Of a stretch of 64,000 nucleotides of DNA, positions 43,275 through 52,585 are shown piece after piece; the first letter of the stretch is position 1, and every line of letters starts with the position of its first letter. The translations under genes and the position numbers were made by a program. The notes beneath the pieces were generated by a model that saw nothing but the letters and a program-made list of their open reading frames with translations, searched no databases and was not told the origin of the DNA. Source of the DNA: G965205255 sp965205255 (GTDB lineage Bacteria; Pseudomonadota; Gammaproteobacteria; Pseudomonadales; Endozoicomonadaceae); the NCBI GenBank assembly GCA_965205255.1, contig OZ242051.1, forward strand, positions 2,108,001 to 2,172,000, written 5' to 3'.

Positions 43275-45014
43275 GTGACTAAGCCAATAAAGTCAGGAGA
43301 ATACAAAACCACTCAGGATTACACCGAAGATACCAAGAATAAGAAATCAGAAAAGCTTGAAGAAAAAAAAGAAAATTATATTGCTAATTTGGATAAAGCC
43401 CATAAAAATAATTCTGCACTAACACCAATAATGTCACGAACTGCTTCTTTATCAAATACAACATGTCAGGTAAATATTTCTTCCTCTCTGCCTGATTTCT
43501 TATCAGGGCTTGGTGCCATTGCTCCTCTGACACAAAAACACCTTATTGAAAAAGATTTTAATTGCCCATTATTCTTATCAGGGCAAGGTGCTAATGAAAA
43601 TCAAATCATCGACGAGCTAGCCAGTGCTTTGTTAAGCGCTAAAGGCTCAAAAGAAAATAACATTTATTTTTCTGAAATTCTTGATCAACTTAATGTTCTT
43701 GAAAAAGATGACCCTCGCCTTGCGATCAGCATCTCTTTTGCTTTGCGTACCGCTATTTTAATAGCAGCTCAACGTTCAGGGACACCTTTGGAATCTTGGC
43801 AGGTTTATACATTACCTTCTACTGAAAAAGACATAAATTTCTGGAAGTGGATAGAAAAACCTTCCAGCTGGATACCAGAGGCACAAGCCATTAAAAGTCG
43901 GTTTTTTCAAAACACATTTGTACATGCTATGGAATTGGCAAAAACACACAAATCACCCACTGTTGCTATGTTAAAAGGTGGATTCGGTGCAGGTAAAACC
44001 AGCCTGATACGCCAAAATTACGGTGATAATGTACAAGGAGTAACCGGACCGGACAGTGCGAAAAAGATGATTCGTCAATCGACTAAAGAAGTTAGTCATA
44101 GTCGTTCGCATTTACAGGCTTCTGATGCTGCGTTTACGCAATTTGATGCATTGATTAAACAGGTGGAAGGTACAGTTGTCTATGATTCATCATTAAGCAG
44201 AGCTTCAGACGTAAAAGAGTATCTGCTAAAAGCAGAAGTTGCGAATAAGTCCTTAAAAGTATCAGATATTACAAGAAATGACACAGCTCGCTCTCTGGCA
44301 GTATTGAGTCGCTCAGTAGAAGGTGAAGATCCCAGGGTTCCTTTGTCTTTTATTCTAAAAGGTGCGGCAACGGATAGAGCTCAACGTGCCAATTGTATGA
44401 ATGCCATTCTCCACCCGCAAACCAAGGGCAACATTCCGATAAAACAAAAACACCATTATGAACTCTTTACCTGCAATAAAGAAGGCACTGATCGACGACA
44501 AATACTTACTCTTTCATCAGATGGAATGGTTCACTGGATACCTGATAAAGATATTTTAATAGAAGAAGCCACTAGTCGTTTGCATGATGAGGGTATTTTC
44601 TTTAATACTGATACCCAGCAGTTTGAGGCTATAGATCCCGAAGAAAAATGGGAACAAAAACTTAAAGAAATATTGAATCAATCTGTTGGGGAATTGCTTA
44701 ATCATCTGGGCACTAAGGAGCAACAAGAGAGATATACAATATTTAAAAAAAGAATGCTTCCCTTAGCATCATGCACATTTAACTCCCCTTCTTCTTTATA
44801 TGCAGCGCTTGATAAGTCATTTACTGAATGCATATCCCGGGAAGATTTTGTAAAAGCATTTGAAGTTGTGCCAGATGTAAAAGAGTTTATAGCATCCTTA
44901 AATGATAAAGCTGAAAAAGGTCAAATTCTTTCCTATCTTGACCTGCCTGCTACCGTAGCTTTGAATATTAATGCTGAACTCAAAGGAAACCCATGGAGTG
45001 AAAAGAAAAGATAG
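43275..45014 (+). CDS. Zeta-toxin-like P-loop protein, candidate effector
   Basis: A 579-residue protein starting at GTG 43275 with AGGA ten bases before. The central domain (about residues 225-420) resembles zeta-toxin kinases: Walker A GGFGAGKTS (235-243), then VTGPDSAKKM in the place of the INPDxxK segment, and HSRSHLQASDAAF in the place of the HEEAS helix. The flanking N-terminal (residues 1-220) and C-terminal (420-579) regions are charged, helical and unlike bacterial antitoxin systems. No antitoxin gene is adjacent. Together these suggest a host-directed kinase/effector and not a classical toxin-antitoxin pair. There is no signal peptide. Moderate certainty on the fold. Confidence 0.7.
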   Translation: MTKPIKSGEYKTTQDYTEDTKNKKSEKLEEKKENYIANLDKAHKNNSALTPIMSRTASLSNTTCQVNISSSLPDFLSGLGAIAPLTQKHLIEKDFNCPLFLSGQGANENQIIDELASALLSAKGSKENNIYFSEILDQLNVLEKDDPRLAISISFALRTAILIAAQRSGTPLESWQVYTLPSTEKDINFWKWIEKPSSWIPEAQAIKSRFFQNTFVHAMELAKTHKSPTVAMLKGGFGAGKTSLIRQNYGDNVQGVTGPDSAKKMIRQSTKEVSHSRSHLQASDAAFTQFDALIKQVEGTVVYDSSLSRASDVKEYLLKAEVANKSLKVSDITRNDTARSLAVLSRSVEGEDPRVPLSFILKGAATDRAQRANCMNAILHPQTKGNIPIKQKHHYELFTCNKEGTDRRQILTLSSDGMVHWIPDKDILIEEATSRLHDEGIFFNTDTQQFEAIDPEEKWEQKLKEILNQSVGELLNHLGTKEQQERYTIFKKRMLPLASCTFNSPSSLYAALDKSFTECISREDFVKAFEVVPDVKEFIASLNDKAEKGQILSYLDLPATVALNINAELKGNPWSEKKR

Positions 45015-45127
45015 TTACTCCATTTTACTACAAAATATTTGTACTTTTTTTCAAACAATCTTTGATAGTAGTCTGATTTTATATTTAAATAGGCAAATAT
45101 AAACCGGTAACTTAATCAGGATGATGA

Positions 45128-47017
45128 ATGAGCAACAAATATACTGCTGAAGCGATTGAAGTATTGAGTGGTCTGGATCCGGTACGTAAACGTCCAGGAA
45201 TGTATACTGATACATCACGACCTAACCATCTTGCGCAAGAAGTTATTGACAACAGTGTTGATGAGGCACTGGCTGGCTTTGCCAAAAATATTTACGTTAC
45301 CCTACATGCTGATAATTCACTTGAGGTTGTAGATGACGGTCGAGGCATGCCTGTCGATATTCACCCAAAACATAAAATTTCCGGGATTGAGTTGATCTTA
45401 ACCAGACTGCATGCTGGCGGAAAATTTTCTAATAAAAATTATGAGTTTTCTGGGGGGTTGCATGGTGTAGGCGTATCAGTGGTCAACGCTTTATCAACAA
45501 GGCTTGATGCTTATATACGACGAGATGGCTGTGTTTATTCTATAAGTTTCGCTGATGGAAACTGTACATCTTCTCTCAAACAAATTGATACTTGCGGTAA
45601 GCGCAATAATGGCACTAGTGTAAGATTTTGGCCAAATACGCACTATTTTGATTCACCTAATTTTTTAATTTCTAAACTCAGACACTTGTTGCGGGCAAAG
45701 GCTGTGCTATGTCCCGGCTTAACTGTGAAGTTTGAAGATAAAAAAAATGGTGATAAAGAAACATGGTACTATCAGGATGGTCTTTGTGATTATCTTGGCA
45801 TGACCTGTAAAGGCTTTGAAAGTTTACCAGCAGAGCCATTGAAAGCTTCATTAAAAGGTGACAATGAATCCGTGGACTGGGCAATTATCTGGTTAACGGA
45901 AGAAGGAGAACTAACTACTGAAAGTTATGTGAATCTGATTCCTACACCTCTTGGCGGGACACACGTCAACGGACTAAAATCTGGCGTATTAGAAGCAATG
46001 CGTGAATTTTGTGACTATCGCAATCTTTTGCCTCGGGGACTTAAACTAACTGCTGAAGATATATGGGAACGCTGTAGTTATGTTTTATCAGCAAAACTTA
46101 AAGACCCGCAATTTTCAGGCCAGACAAAAGAGAGACTTTCTTCTCGTCAGTGTGTTGGTTTTATAACTGGTGCAGTTAAAGACTTTTGTAGCTTATGGTT
46201 TAATCAGCATACGACAATTGCAGAGCAACTGGCTGACCTATGCATAAACAACGCACAAAAGCGGATGAAAAAAACAAAAAAAATCACCCGCAAACGTATC
46301 ACCCAAGGTCCGGCTTTACCAGGAAAGCTTGCCGACTGTTCTAGTAGTGAAATGGAGCGAACCGAGCTGTTTCTGGTAGAGGGTGATTCGGCCGGAGGTT
46401 CGGCAAAACAAGCAAGAGACAGAGAGTTTCAGGCAATTATGCCTTTGCGCGGAAAAATTTTGAATACATGGGAAGTTGATTCCTCCGAAGTGCTTGCTTC
46501 GCAAGAAATTCATGATATTGCAGTAGCGTTAGGCGTAGACCCTGGCTCGAACAACCTTAAGGGCTTGCGTTATGGAAAAGTCTGTATTCTTGCAGATGCA
46601 GATTCCGATGGTCTACATATTTCAACTCTGCTATGTGCACTTTTCGTCAAACATTTCCGAGCTTTAGTCGAATGTGGTCATGTATTTGTAGCTATGCCAC
46701 CGTTATTTCGAATTGATATTGGCAAGGAGATTTTTTATGCTCTGGATAAAGCTGAACTTGATGGCAGGCTGGATCAAATCAATGCAGAAAAGAAAAAAGG
46801 TAAAGTGCAAGTCACTCGATTTAAGGGTTTGGGTGAAATGAATCCGCTACAGTTGCGTGAAACTACTATGTCGCCAGATACAAGACGCCTTGTCCAACTT
46901 CGTTTAACCGATACTATTGCAACTGAACAGATGATGGATATGCTACTTTCAAAAAAACGATCTTCAGATAGAAAAAACTGGCTTGAAAGTAAAGGTGATT
47001 TGGCAGAGGTAAATTAA
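45128..47017 (+). CDS. parE: DNA topoisomerase IV subunit B
   Basis: A 629-residue GHKL ATPase/TOPRIM subunit that decatenates daughter chromosomes with ParC. It has VRKRPGMYTDTS, the ATP site EVIDNSVDEALAG and VDDGRGMPVDIHPK, GGLHGVGVSVVNALS, the TOPRIM core LFLVEGDSAGGSAKQARDREFQAIMPLRGKILN, and ILADADSDGLHIS. The length is the same as E. coli ParE (630), and the QRY/GRLDQINAEKKKGKV region favours ParE over GyrB, which is longer. parC is not nearby. Confidence 0.98.
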   Translation: MSNKYTAEAIEVLSGLDPVRKRPGMYTDTSRPNHLAQEVIDNSVDEALAGFAKNIYVTLHADNSLEVVDDGRGMPVDIHPKHKISGIELILTRLHAGGKFSNKNYEFSGGLHGVGVSVVNALSTRLDAYIRRDGCVYSISFADGNCTSSLKQIDTCGKRNNGTSVRFWPNTHYFDSPNFLISKLRHLLRAKAVLCPGLTVKFEDKKNGDKETWYYQDGLCDYLGMTCKGFESLPAEPLKASLKGDNESVDWAIIWLTEEGELTTESYVNLIPTPLGGTHVNGLKSGVLEAMREFCDYRNLLPRGLKLTAEDIWERCSYVLSAKLKDPQFSGQTKERLSSRQCVGFITGAVKDFCSLWFNQHTTIAEQLADLCINNAQKRMKKTKKITRKRITQGPALPGKLADCSSSEMERTELFLVEGDSAGGSAKQARDREFQAIMPLRGKILNTWEVDSSEVLASQEIHDIAVALGVDPGSNNLKGLRYGKVCILADADSDGLHISTLLCALFVKHFRALVECGHVFVAMPPLFRIDIGKEIFYALDKAELDGRLDQINAEKKKGKVQVTRFKGLGEMNPLQLRETTMSPDTRRLVQLRLTDTIATEQMMDMLLSKKRSSDRKNWLESKGDLAEVN

Positions 47018-47024
47018 AAAAATT

Positions 47025-47054
47025 GCATCATGCCCGATGAAATGAGCATGATGC
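47025..47054 (+). terminator. Terminator-like hairpin after parE
   Basis: GCATCATGC and GCATGATGC form a perfect nine-base stem; the right arm runs into the start of a MITE-like element and TAAAATTTATTTTT. Confidence 0.65.
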
Positions 47055-47146
47055 TAAAATTTATTTTTAACTACTATTATGAGCATGCTTTTAACAGCAA
47101 GATAAGAAAAGTAGTGCAACAAGAAGTTAGAAGAATGTATTAGCAT
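47051..47146. repeat. MITE-like element, internally deleted copy C
   Basis: The terminal repeats ATGCTAAAATTTATTTTTAA(C) at 47051 and the complement of GTTAGAAGAATGTATTAGCA at 47126 match each other, and the element shares AGATAAGAAAAGTAGTGCAA with the full copies. About 70 internal bases are missing. It sits directly after the parE terminator. Confidence 0.75.
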
Positions 47147-47241
47147 AATAAACTGTACACTACCCTTGTTTAAAAACTATTGTGTGTTAGCCTCACAAGA
47201 TTAATATTTTATGTTTAACTGATTAACAGCGAAGTAGGACA

Positions 47242-48063
47242 GTGCAAGAAAATTCTGTTGTTGTTATTGACTCTGGCTTTGGTGGTCTTACCATATTTAA
47301 AGCTATCCGTGAACAAATGCCTAACACCTCTTTAATATATTGTCTGGACAACAAAGGTTTTCCTTATGGGGATAAAAGCGAAAAATACATCATAAAGCGA
47401 GTATTGAGTTGCCTTGATCAGTTGTGTCGGCATGTATCTCCAAGTATGATCGTCATTGCGTGCAATACTGCCAGCACCGTTGTTTTGCCATTGCTTCGCA
47501 AAAGATTTGGCATTCCTGTTGTCGGAGTGGTGCCGGCGATAAAGCCAGCTGCAAAATATTCAAGGAATAGGTGTATTGGTCTGCTGGCAACTCACGGCAC
47601 CATAAACAGAAGTTATACTGATAAACTAATTCGCCAATATGCCAATAATTGCCACGTGATTCTCAACGGTTCGTCAGAGTTAGTAAAAATGGCTGAAGAT
47701 AAACTTCAGGGTAAGTCGGTATGCTATGACAAATTAAATAATATTCTTTTACCCTTTCTGCAGGAAACAATTATTCCAGATTATATTGTGTTAGGTTGTA
47801 CACATTTTTCATGGTTGAAAAAAGAATTGTCTTCTTGCTTTAGTCATTATGCCGTTTCATTGATAGACTCTGTTGAGGCTGTAGCCAGTCACGTTAAGTC
47901 GCGCCTTAGCGATAGCTCACTACAACAGCACAAAGGGTATGACAAAATACTTTCTTATAACCACTCTCAAACTTTTTGTACAAAGCCTATTAAACTATCA
48001 TCAGGATTTTTGCATTTTTTTGAAGATAACCAACTAAACCCACCCTGCGTTTTAGATTCTTAA
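47242..48063 (+). CDS. murI: Glutamate racemase
   Basis: A 273-residue racemase that supplies D-glutamate for peptidoglycan. It starts at GTG 47242 after AGTAGGA. It has VVIDSGFGGLTIFKAI, the first catalytic cysteine in IVIACNTASTVVLP and the second in YIVLGCTHFSWL. The length is typical (E. coli 285). It stands between parE and an OmpA-like gene. Confidence 0.95.
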   Translation: MQENSVVVIDSGFGGLTIFKAIREQMPNTSLIYCLDNKGFPYGDKSEKYIIKRVLSCLDQLCRHVSPSMIVIACNTASTVVLPLLRKRFGIPVVGVVPAIKPAAKYSRNRCIGLLATHGTINRSYTDKLIRQYANNCHVILNGSSELVKMAEDKLQGKSVCYDKLNNILLPFLQETIIPDYIVLGCTHFSWLKKELSSCFSHYAVSLIDSVEAVASHVKSRLSDSSLQQHKGYDKILSYNHSQTFCTKPIKLSSGFLHFFEDNQLNPPCVLDS

Positions 48064-48301
48064 TATCATAATAAGTGTTTAATGACTGTTGGATTATAAC
48101 AAAAAGGCGTGCTACAGTATCTCATTATCTGAAGTGGTTACATGCTTGAGATGACGCATTGGTGATGACAGGCTTTGATTTTTCAGTTTGCCTTATAAGG
48201 AATGTTCCTTTAATATTTACACTTCTTCAGATGAGGCTTTATGTATTCTATAGCACACTTGCATCATTAAAGAATTAATAACTTTTTAAAGGGTATTACA
48301 C

Positions 48302-48916
48302 ATGAAAAAGGCTTTGATTGCTTCAGCATTGGGTCTGGCTTGCGTTATGCCATTCTCTTCTGCAAATGCATCTTGTGGATGGTCAGGACAGCGCGGTGGA
48401 CTAGTTAGCTCTGGCGCTATTATTGGTACATTAGTGGCTGGTCCGGTTGGCACAGTTGTTGGTGCTGCAGTAGGAGACTGGCTTAACGGCTCGACTGATG
48501 ATTGTCATATTAAAAAAGCAACATTATCGTCAAAAACTACCCCTGAAGACACTTATGGAAAACTAGCGCCGTTTAATAATGGTGGAGAAGTGTCTATTTA
48601 CTTTTCCACGGCTAGCAGTGCACTGCAATTGCATGATACAAACAAGCTTAATAAAGTAGCTGATCTGTTAAAATCTAACGATGAATTGAATCTTGCGGTT
48701 GTTGGTGGTTCAGACCCAAGAGCTAAAAATAACTATAATAACCTCGCATTATCCCAGCGCCGTGCTAACTCCATTAAGCAATACTTGACTAGCAAAGAAG
48801 GCATTAATAGCAATCGCATATTCACAAAAGGCATTGGTGCTAGTCAGCCAACAAATAATGAAACGTATAGCAAACTACGGGTTGCTAAATTGAGGCTAGT
48901 TAAGGTCGTAAAGTAA
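48302..48916 (+). CDS. OmpA-like peptidoglycan-associated outer-membrane protein
   Basis: A 204-residue secreted protein. The signal peptide ends around SSANAS. A Gly-rich segment (SSGAIIGTLVAGPVGTVVGAAVGDWLNG), like a glycine-zipper membrane motif, precedes the OmpA C-terminal-like domain: VSIYFSTASSAL, LAVVGGSDPRAKN, NLALSQRRANSIKQYL and NRIFTKGIGASQP. That domain binds peptidoglycan, although the usual D and R of NxxLSxxRA are in a variant context. A good terminator follows. Confidence 0.82.
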   Translation: MKKALIASALGLACVMPFSSANASCGWSGQRGGLVSSGAIIGTLVAGPVGTVVGAAVGDWLNGSTDDCHIKKATLSSKTTPEDTYGKLAPFNNGGEVSIYFSTASSALQLHDTNKLNKVADLLKSNDELNLAVVGGSDPRAKNNYNNLALSQRRANSIKQYLTSKEGINSNRIFTKGIGASQPTNNETYSKLRVAKLRLVKVVK

Positions 48917-48955
48917 AGACTCGAAATGTAACAGTATAAACTGATAGTACCAATC

Positions 48956-48992
48956 AAGGGTGGCAGGATTAAATCTTACCACCCTTTTTTTT
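48956..48992 (+). terminator. Intrinsic terminator after the OmpA-like gene
   Basis: AAGGGTGG...CCACCCTT with a bulged inner stem (GGATT/AATCTT) is followed by a run of eight T. It is the clearest rho-independent terminator in the window. Confidence 0.88.
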
Positions 48993-49004
48993 GTGCCAGG
49001 CGAC

Positions 49005-50099
49005 CTATGCCATTGGTGGATCATAATTGCTGTCGTCGTCACTTTCGCTCTCATACCCAGACTGTTTATTATTGTCATCATCTCCCATAATATAGCTCAG
49101 AACACCTTTATTCTGACTTTTAGGCTGAGAGATATGATTATGCAAAGTGTCAGGCTTTTGGCTTTCGCTTTTTTCGCTACTGCCTTCAGTAGTTGGTTTT
49201 GAGGTCTCAGTTTCCATAATTTCTTCGGCATTAGCTTTTTCTACCTGCAAATTTTCAACTTGCTTTTGAAGTGCATCAGCTTTATTCTGAAGGTTCTCCA
49301 TTTGTTGTTTCAAACTCTGGTTCTCTTCATTTAAATGAGCAACTTTAGATGAAGCCTCTTTTAATTCGTTGAGTTTATACTCATAGGCTGCATGATATTT
49401 ATTTTCTTTTTCCAGATACTTCATCTGCTTACCTGCTTTATATGTGCGATAGGCATAAAGTGCTTTTTTACTCCCTCTGATAGCAGTAGTTGCACAAAGG
49501 GTAGCTACGCCAGCTAGTATTACCTGAGGAAGTACAGCAATAACTGTTGAACCTGCAAAAACACCACCAGCTAAACAAGCACCAGCACCCATTGCGGTAA
49601 CAACTACATCTGCCACACCAATAACGCCTTTCTTGCTTTGCGCTTTATTGGCTTTTTCAATATTAGCCCATTTATTATATTGTTTCTTAACGCTGCCAAA
49701 AGACTTGTATATATTATTATTCATTTCAAGTACTTGTCTTTGTGCCATTTCATCAGCTGCACTTCCTTCACTATGGTTTTGTTTGGAGACTTTATATTCG
49801 CTATAAGCAAATGCTGCACCTTCAATCACGCCAACAGCTATGACTGCACCTACAACTGGCATTACATAAACCGCGTTTCTTGCAAGAAAAGATGATCCAT
49901 TTTCGACGAAAGCTTTTATAGTTTGCCCCGCAGAACTTAATAAAAACTGTTTTGCGGCTGTATTTATTGTTGCACGTACATTTGCCGGAGCAATGGATAC
50001 AACAGCTTTTCCTGCCCATGCTGCGATCTGACTAATCCCTGGTCCATTTCTTAGCGACTGGGCGATTATATTTCCTGCTTGAGTAACTGTTGATGCCAT
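49005..50099 (-). CDS. Membrane protein with hydrophobic hairpins and coiled coil, unknown
   Basis: A 364-residue protein. The start is ATG 50099, preceded at seven bases by a perfect AGGAGG; the open frame extends 12 codons further. The N-terminus VTQAGNIIAQSL...ISQIAAWAGKAVVSIAP is followed by a hydrophobic stretch (YVMPVVGAVIAVGVIEGAA, about residues 80-98) and a second hydrophobic pair (about 155-205: VADVVVTAMGAGACLAGGVF and VILAGVATLCATTAI). A long Glu/Gln/Lys coiled coil (about 225-300) and an acidic, Ser-rich tail complete it. It shares the WAGK segment with the protein at 51325-51978. The layout recalls membrane-embedded effectors such as chlamydial Inc proteins, but no homologue is recognised. 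Confidence 0.65.
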   Translation of the reverse strand: MASTVTQAGNIIAQSLRNGPGISQIAAWAGKAVVSIAPANVRATINTAAKQFLLSSAGQTIKAFVENGSSFLARNAVYVMPVVGAVIAVGVIEGAAFAYSEYKVSKQNHSEGSAADEMAQRQVLEMNNNIYKSFGSVKKQYNKWANIEKANKAQSKKGVIGVADVVVTAMGAGACLAGGVFAGSTVIAVLPQVILAGVATLCATTAIRGSKKALYAYRTYKAGKQMKYLEKENKYHAAYEYKLNELKEASSKVAHLNEENQSLKQQMENLQNKADALQKQVENLQVEKANAEEIMETETSKPTTEGSSEKSESQKPDTLHNHISQPKSQNKGVLSYIMGDDDNNKQSGYESESDDDSNYDPPMA

Positions 50100-50322
50100 G
50101 ACAAACCTCCTTTTAAATGATGTATGGCTGAACAATAAATATCAATTATTTCTCTGTATTGTATTTGGTTACAAAATAAGACATGGAAAGTAAATGCTGG
50201 TTCGTATTGCAGGTTAATACTTTGGTATTAACTACCGCTGTAAAAGATAAAACCTTGGTAAGTGTTGAGAAAAGTTCAAACTTTTCATATGATGCAACTC
50301 TTACAAATAAGACTGGATTCAA

Positions 50323-51351
50323 ATGAACGTATTAGGTATAGAATCATCCTGCGATGAAACAGGAGTGGCCATATATAGCGACGATAAGGGACTGCTAGCT
50401 GATACTCTTTATAGTCAGGTACATATACATAACGAGTACGGTGGTGTAGTACCTGAGCTGGCCTCCAGAGACCATATTCGGCGCGTATTACCGCTAATAG
50501 ACGAAGCGCTTAATGAAGCAGGTATGACAAAAGATAAAATTAATGCCATCGCTTATACACGTGGCCCAGGTTTGATGGGTGCTTTGCTGGTGGGTGGTTG
50601 TGTGGCAAAAGCATTAGCCTTTGGTCTTGATATCCCCTCCATCGGTGTGCATCATATGGAGGGACACCTTTTAGCTCCAATGCTCGAAGATAATCCACCT
50701 GATTTTCCTTTTGTTGCACTTCTTGTCTCAGGCGGACACACACAACTTATAGAAGTAAAAGGAATTGGACAGTATCTGTTGTTAGGAGAATCACTTGACG
50801 ATGCAGCTGGGGAAGCCTTTGATAAGGCTGCTTTCATGCTGGGATTAAACTATCCTGGAGGCCCTAATATTGCAAAAGTTGCCATGAATGGTGATCCATC
50901 ACGATTTGTCTTTCCACGTCCAATGACAGATAGACCTGGGCTGGATTTTAGCTTCAGTGGTTTAAAGACCTTTACATTAAACACAGTGGAAACACAAAAG
51001 TCTTCCGGTTCTTTAAATGACAAGACGATTTCAGATATTGCCAGAGCCTTTGAAGAAGCAGTAGTTGATACTTTAACCATTAAATGTCGTCGCGCACTTC
51101 AGGCAACAAGCCTGAGTCGTTTGGTTATTGCTGGTGGTGTAAGTGCTAATCTCAGATTAAGATCAAGGCTGAAAACCATGGCTTACAAGGAAGGAGCCTC
51201 TCTTCATTATGCAAGACAAGCTTTTTGTACGGACAATGGCGCAATGATCGCTTACGCAGGCTGCTGCAGGCTTGTCGCAGGCCAACATGATAACAGTGCA
51301 CTAACACCCTTGCCTCGCTGGCCATTAGCTCTTCTGGAGTCGCTTGCTTAG
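50323..51351 (+). CDS. tsaD: tRNA N6-adenosine threonylcarbamoyltransferase TsaD
   Basis: A 342-residue ASKHA-fold enzyme that transfers threonylcarbamoyl onto A37 of ANN-reading tRNAs, with TsaB/TsaE and the substrate made by TsaC (encoded at 24.8 kb). It has LGIESSCDETGVAIY, VPELASRDH, the metal-binding HHMEGH, LLVSGGHTQLIEV, AGEAFDKAA and VIAGGVSANLRLR. The length is close to E. coli TsaD (337). Its 3' end overlaps the convergent membrane-protein gene by 27 bases. Confidence 0.98.
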   Translation: MNVLGIESSCDETGVAIYSDDKGLLADTLYSQVHIHNEYGGVVPELASRDHIRRVLPLIDEALNEAGMTKDKINAIAYTRGPGLMGALLVGGCVAKALAFGLDIPSIGVHHMEGHLLAPMLEDNPPDFPFVALLVSGGHTQLIEVKGIGQYLLLGESLDDAAGEAFDKAAFMLGLNYPGGPNIAKVAMNGDPSRFVFPRPMTDRPGLDFSFSGLKTFTLNTVETQKSSGSLNDKTISDIARAFEEAVVDTLTIKCRRALQATSLSRLVIAGGVSANLRLRSRLKTMAYKEGASLHYARQAFCTDNGAMIAYAGCCRLVAGQHDNSALTPLPRWPLALLESLA

Positions 51352-51978
51352 CTTGTGTTGGCTATAACATTTTTTCCATGAATTTTTTGTGTGAATTTTT
51401 TCGCTATTGAACCACGTTTCTTTGCGCGGCTTGTTTTTATTAAACGACATATTCTTCTTGTGTATTGTAGAGTCAAGCCTTTTTTTTCTGTATAAATTTA
51501 TCCCTTTTTTCACAAGTCTTGAAGTGAGTGTAACCCCAACGCTGGTCAAAACGACAGTTGCAGCTACTGGTAACGTTGAGGCAACCGTACCACCAAATAA
51601 AGCCGTAGCAATCAAATTATATGCGGTAGTACTAATAAATAACCTAGATAACTCTTGTTTTTCCAGTAGAGGCTGCTCATATAACGTGTTGAGCTTTTCT
51701 TTATCTGATGTAAGTTTCATCAATTGCGTATCTTCATCTGAATTAGACATAACTTCATCAAATCTGACTATTTTACCCAGCTTATAAGATTCATATACTC
51801 CATTAACAATCTCAGAGCCTGCTGAATAAACTGCTGAGCTAATATAAGGGTTATTTACCATATCTACACAGCAGGGAATTACAGATTTGCCTGCCCAGGA
51901 AACAGTTTCACTGACAGGAAGTTGAGGAAATTGTTTAGTGCCAAGTAAACCTGACGTATCACCCAACAAAGAAATCAT
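51325..51978 (-). CDS. Membrane protein related to the 49005-50099 product, unknown
   Basis: A 217-residue protein with AGGAGG about seven bases before its ATG. The N-terminus has LPVSETVSWAGKSVIPCCVD, which lines up with GISQIAAWAGKAVVSIAPAN of the protein on the other side of tsaD. A hydrophobic hairpin (ALFGGTVASTLPVAATVVLTS, about residues 130-155) is followed by a strongly basic C-terminus (KKGINLYRKKRLDSTIHKK onward). It looks like a shorter paralogue without the coiled coil. The function is unknown. Confidence 0.6.
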   Translation of the reverse strand: MISLLGDTSGLLGTKQFPQLPVSETVSWAGKSVIPCCVDMVNNPYISSAVYSAGSEIVNGVYESYKLGKIVRFDEVMSNSDEDTQLMKLTSDKEKLNTLYEQPLLEKQELSRLFISTTAYNLIATALFGGTVASTLPVAATVVLTSVGVTLTSRLVKKGINLYRKKRLDSTIHKKNMSFNKNKPRKETWFNSEKIHTKNSWKKCYSQHKLSKRLQKS

Positions 51979-52158
51979 AACCGCCTCCTTGCATCTGCAT
52001 TCAGCTAGTTTTTGTTTATTAGTGTTAAATTGAGTTTAAACCCAAAAGTCAATAATAAAATACAACTTAAGTATTAATGATCAATTGCTGTTTATTCTTA
52101 TGAAGAAAACTATTATTCTTAGTGTCATCAATAAATACTGGGTGTATCAGGAAAAAGG

Positions 52159-52566
52159 ATGATAAAGCAGTCTGGGCATAAAACAGAGTGTTTCAACGAT
52201 AAAGTTAAAATTTCAGAGCTATATGTTGAAGCTACTATCGGGTTTTACCACTGGGAGCATAATGAGCCTCAACCATTATTGCTGGATATTACAGTCGGCA
52301 CCAACTTTAACCAAGCATTTATCTCCGATGCACTCGAGGACACCATTGACTATGCAGCTATTGCGAAAGAGATTAAATTCCTTTGTAAAAACAGCAACTT
52401 TCAGTTGATGGAAGGACTGGCCAAAGCCATTTTGGTATATATCTTTGAACATTGGCCTGTCACAGATATTCATTTATCAATGAGAAAACCTCATGCCTTA
52501 AGAAGTGCAATTGCGTCCATAGAGTGTTGTCGTACCCGAGAACAAATGACTCAATTAATAAGCTAA
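52159..52566 (+). CDS. folB: Dihydroneopterin aldolase
   Basis: A 135-residue T-fold enzyme of folate synthesis, converting dihydroneopterin to 6-hydroxymethyl-dihydropterin. It has VKISELYVEATIGFYHWEHNEPQPLLLDITVG, the DTIDYAAIAKEI segment and LMEGLAKAIL containing the catalytic-region Glu; the C-terminal HLSMRKPHALR is typical. It extends about ten residues longer at the N-terminus than E. coli FolB. A folK-like gene follows after 19 bases. Confidence 0.92.
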   Translation: MIKQSGHKTECFNDKVKISELYVEATIGFYHWEHNEPQPLLLDITVGTNFNQAFISDALEDTIDYAAIAKEIKFLCKNSNFQLMEGLAKAILVYIFEHWPVTDIHLSMRKPHALRSAIASIECCRTREQMTQLIS

Positions 52567-52585
52567 AGATTCTAAAGGATTGTTT

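Noticed and set aside
49005..51351. The membrane protein gene at 49005-50099 considered as part of the tsaD operon
   Set aside because: It is on the opposite strand, and tsaD has its own upstream region.
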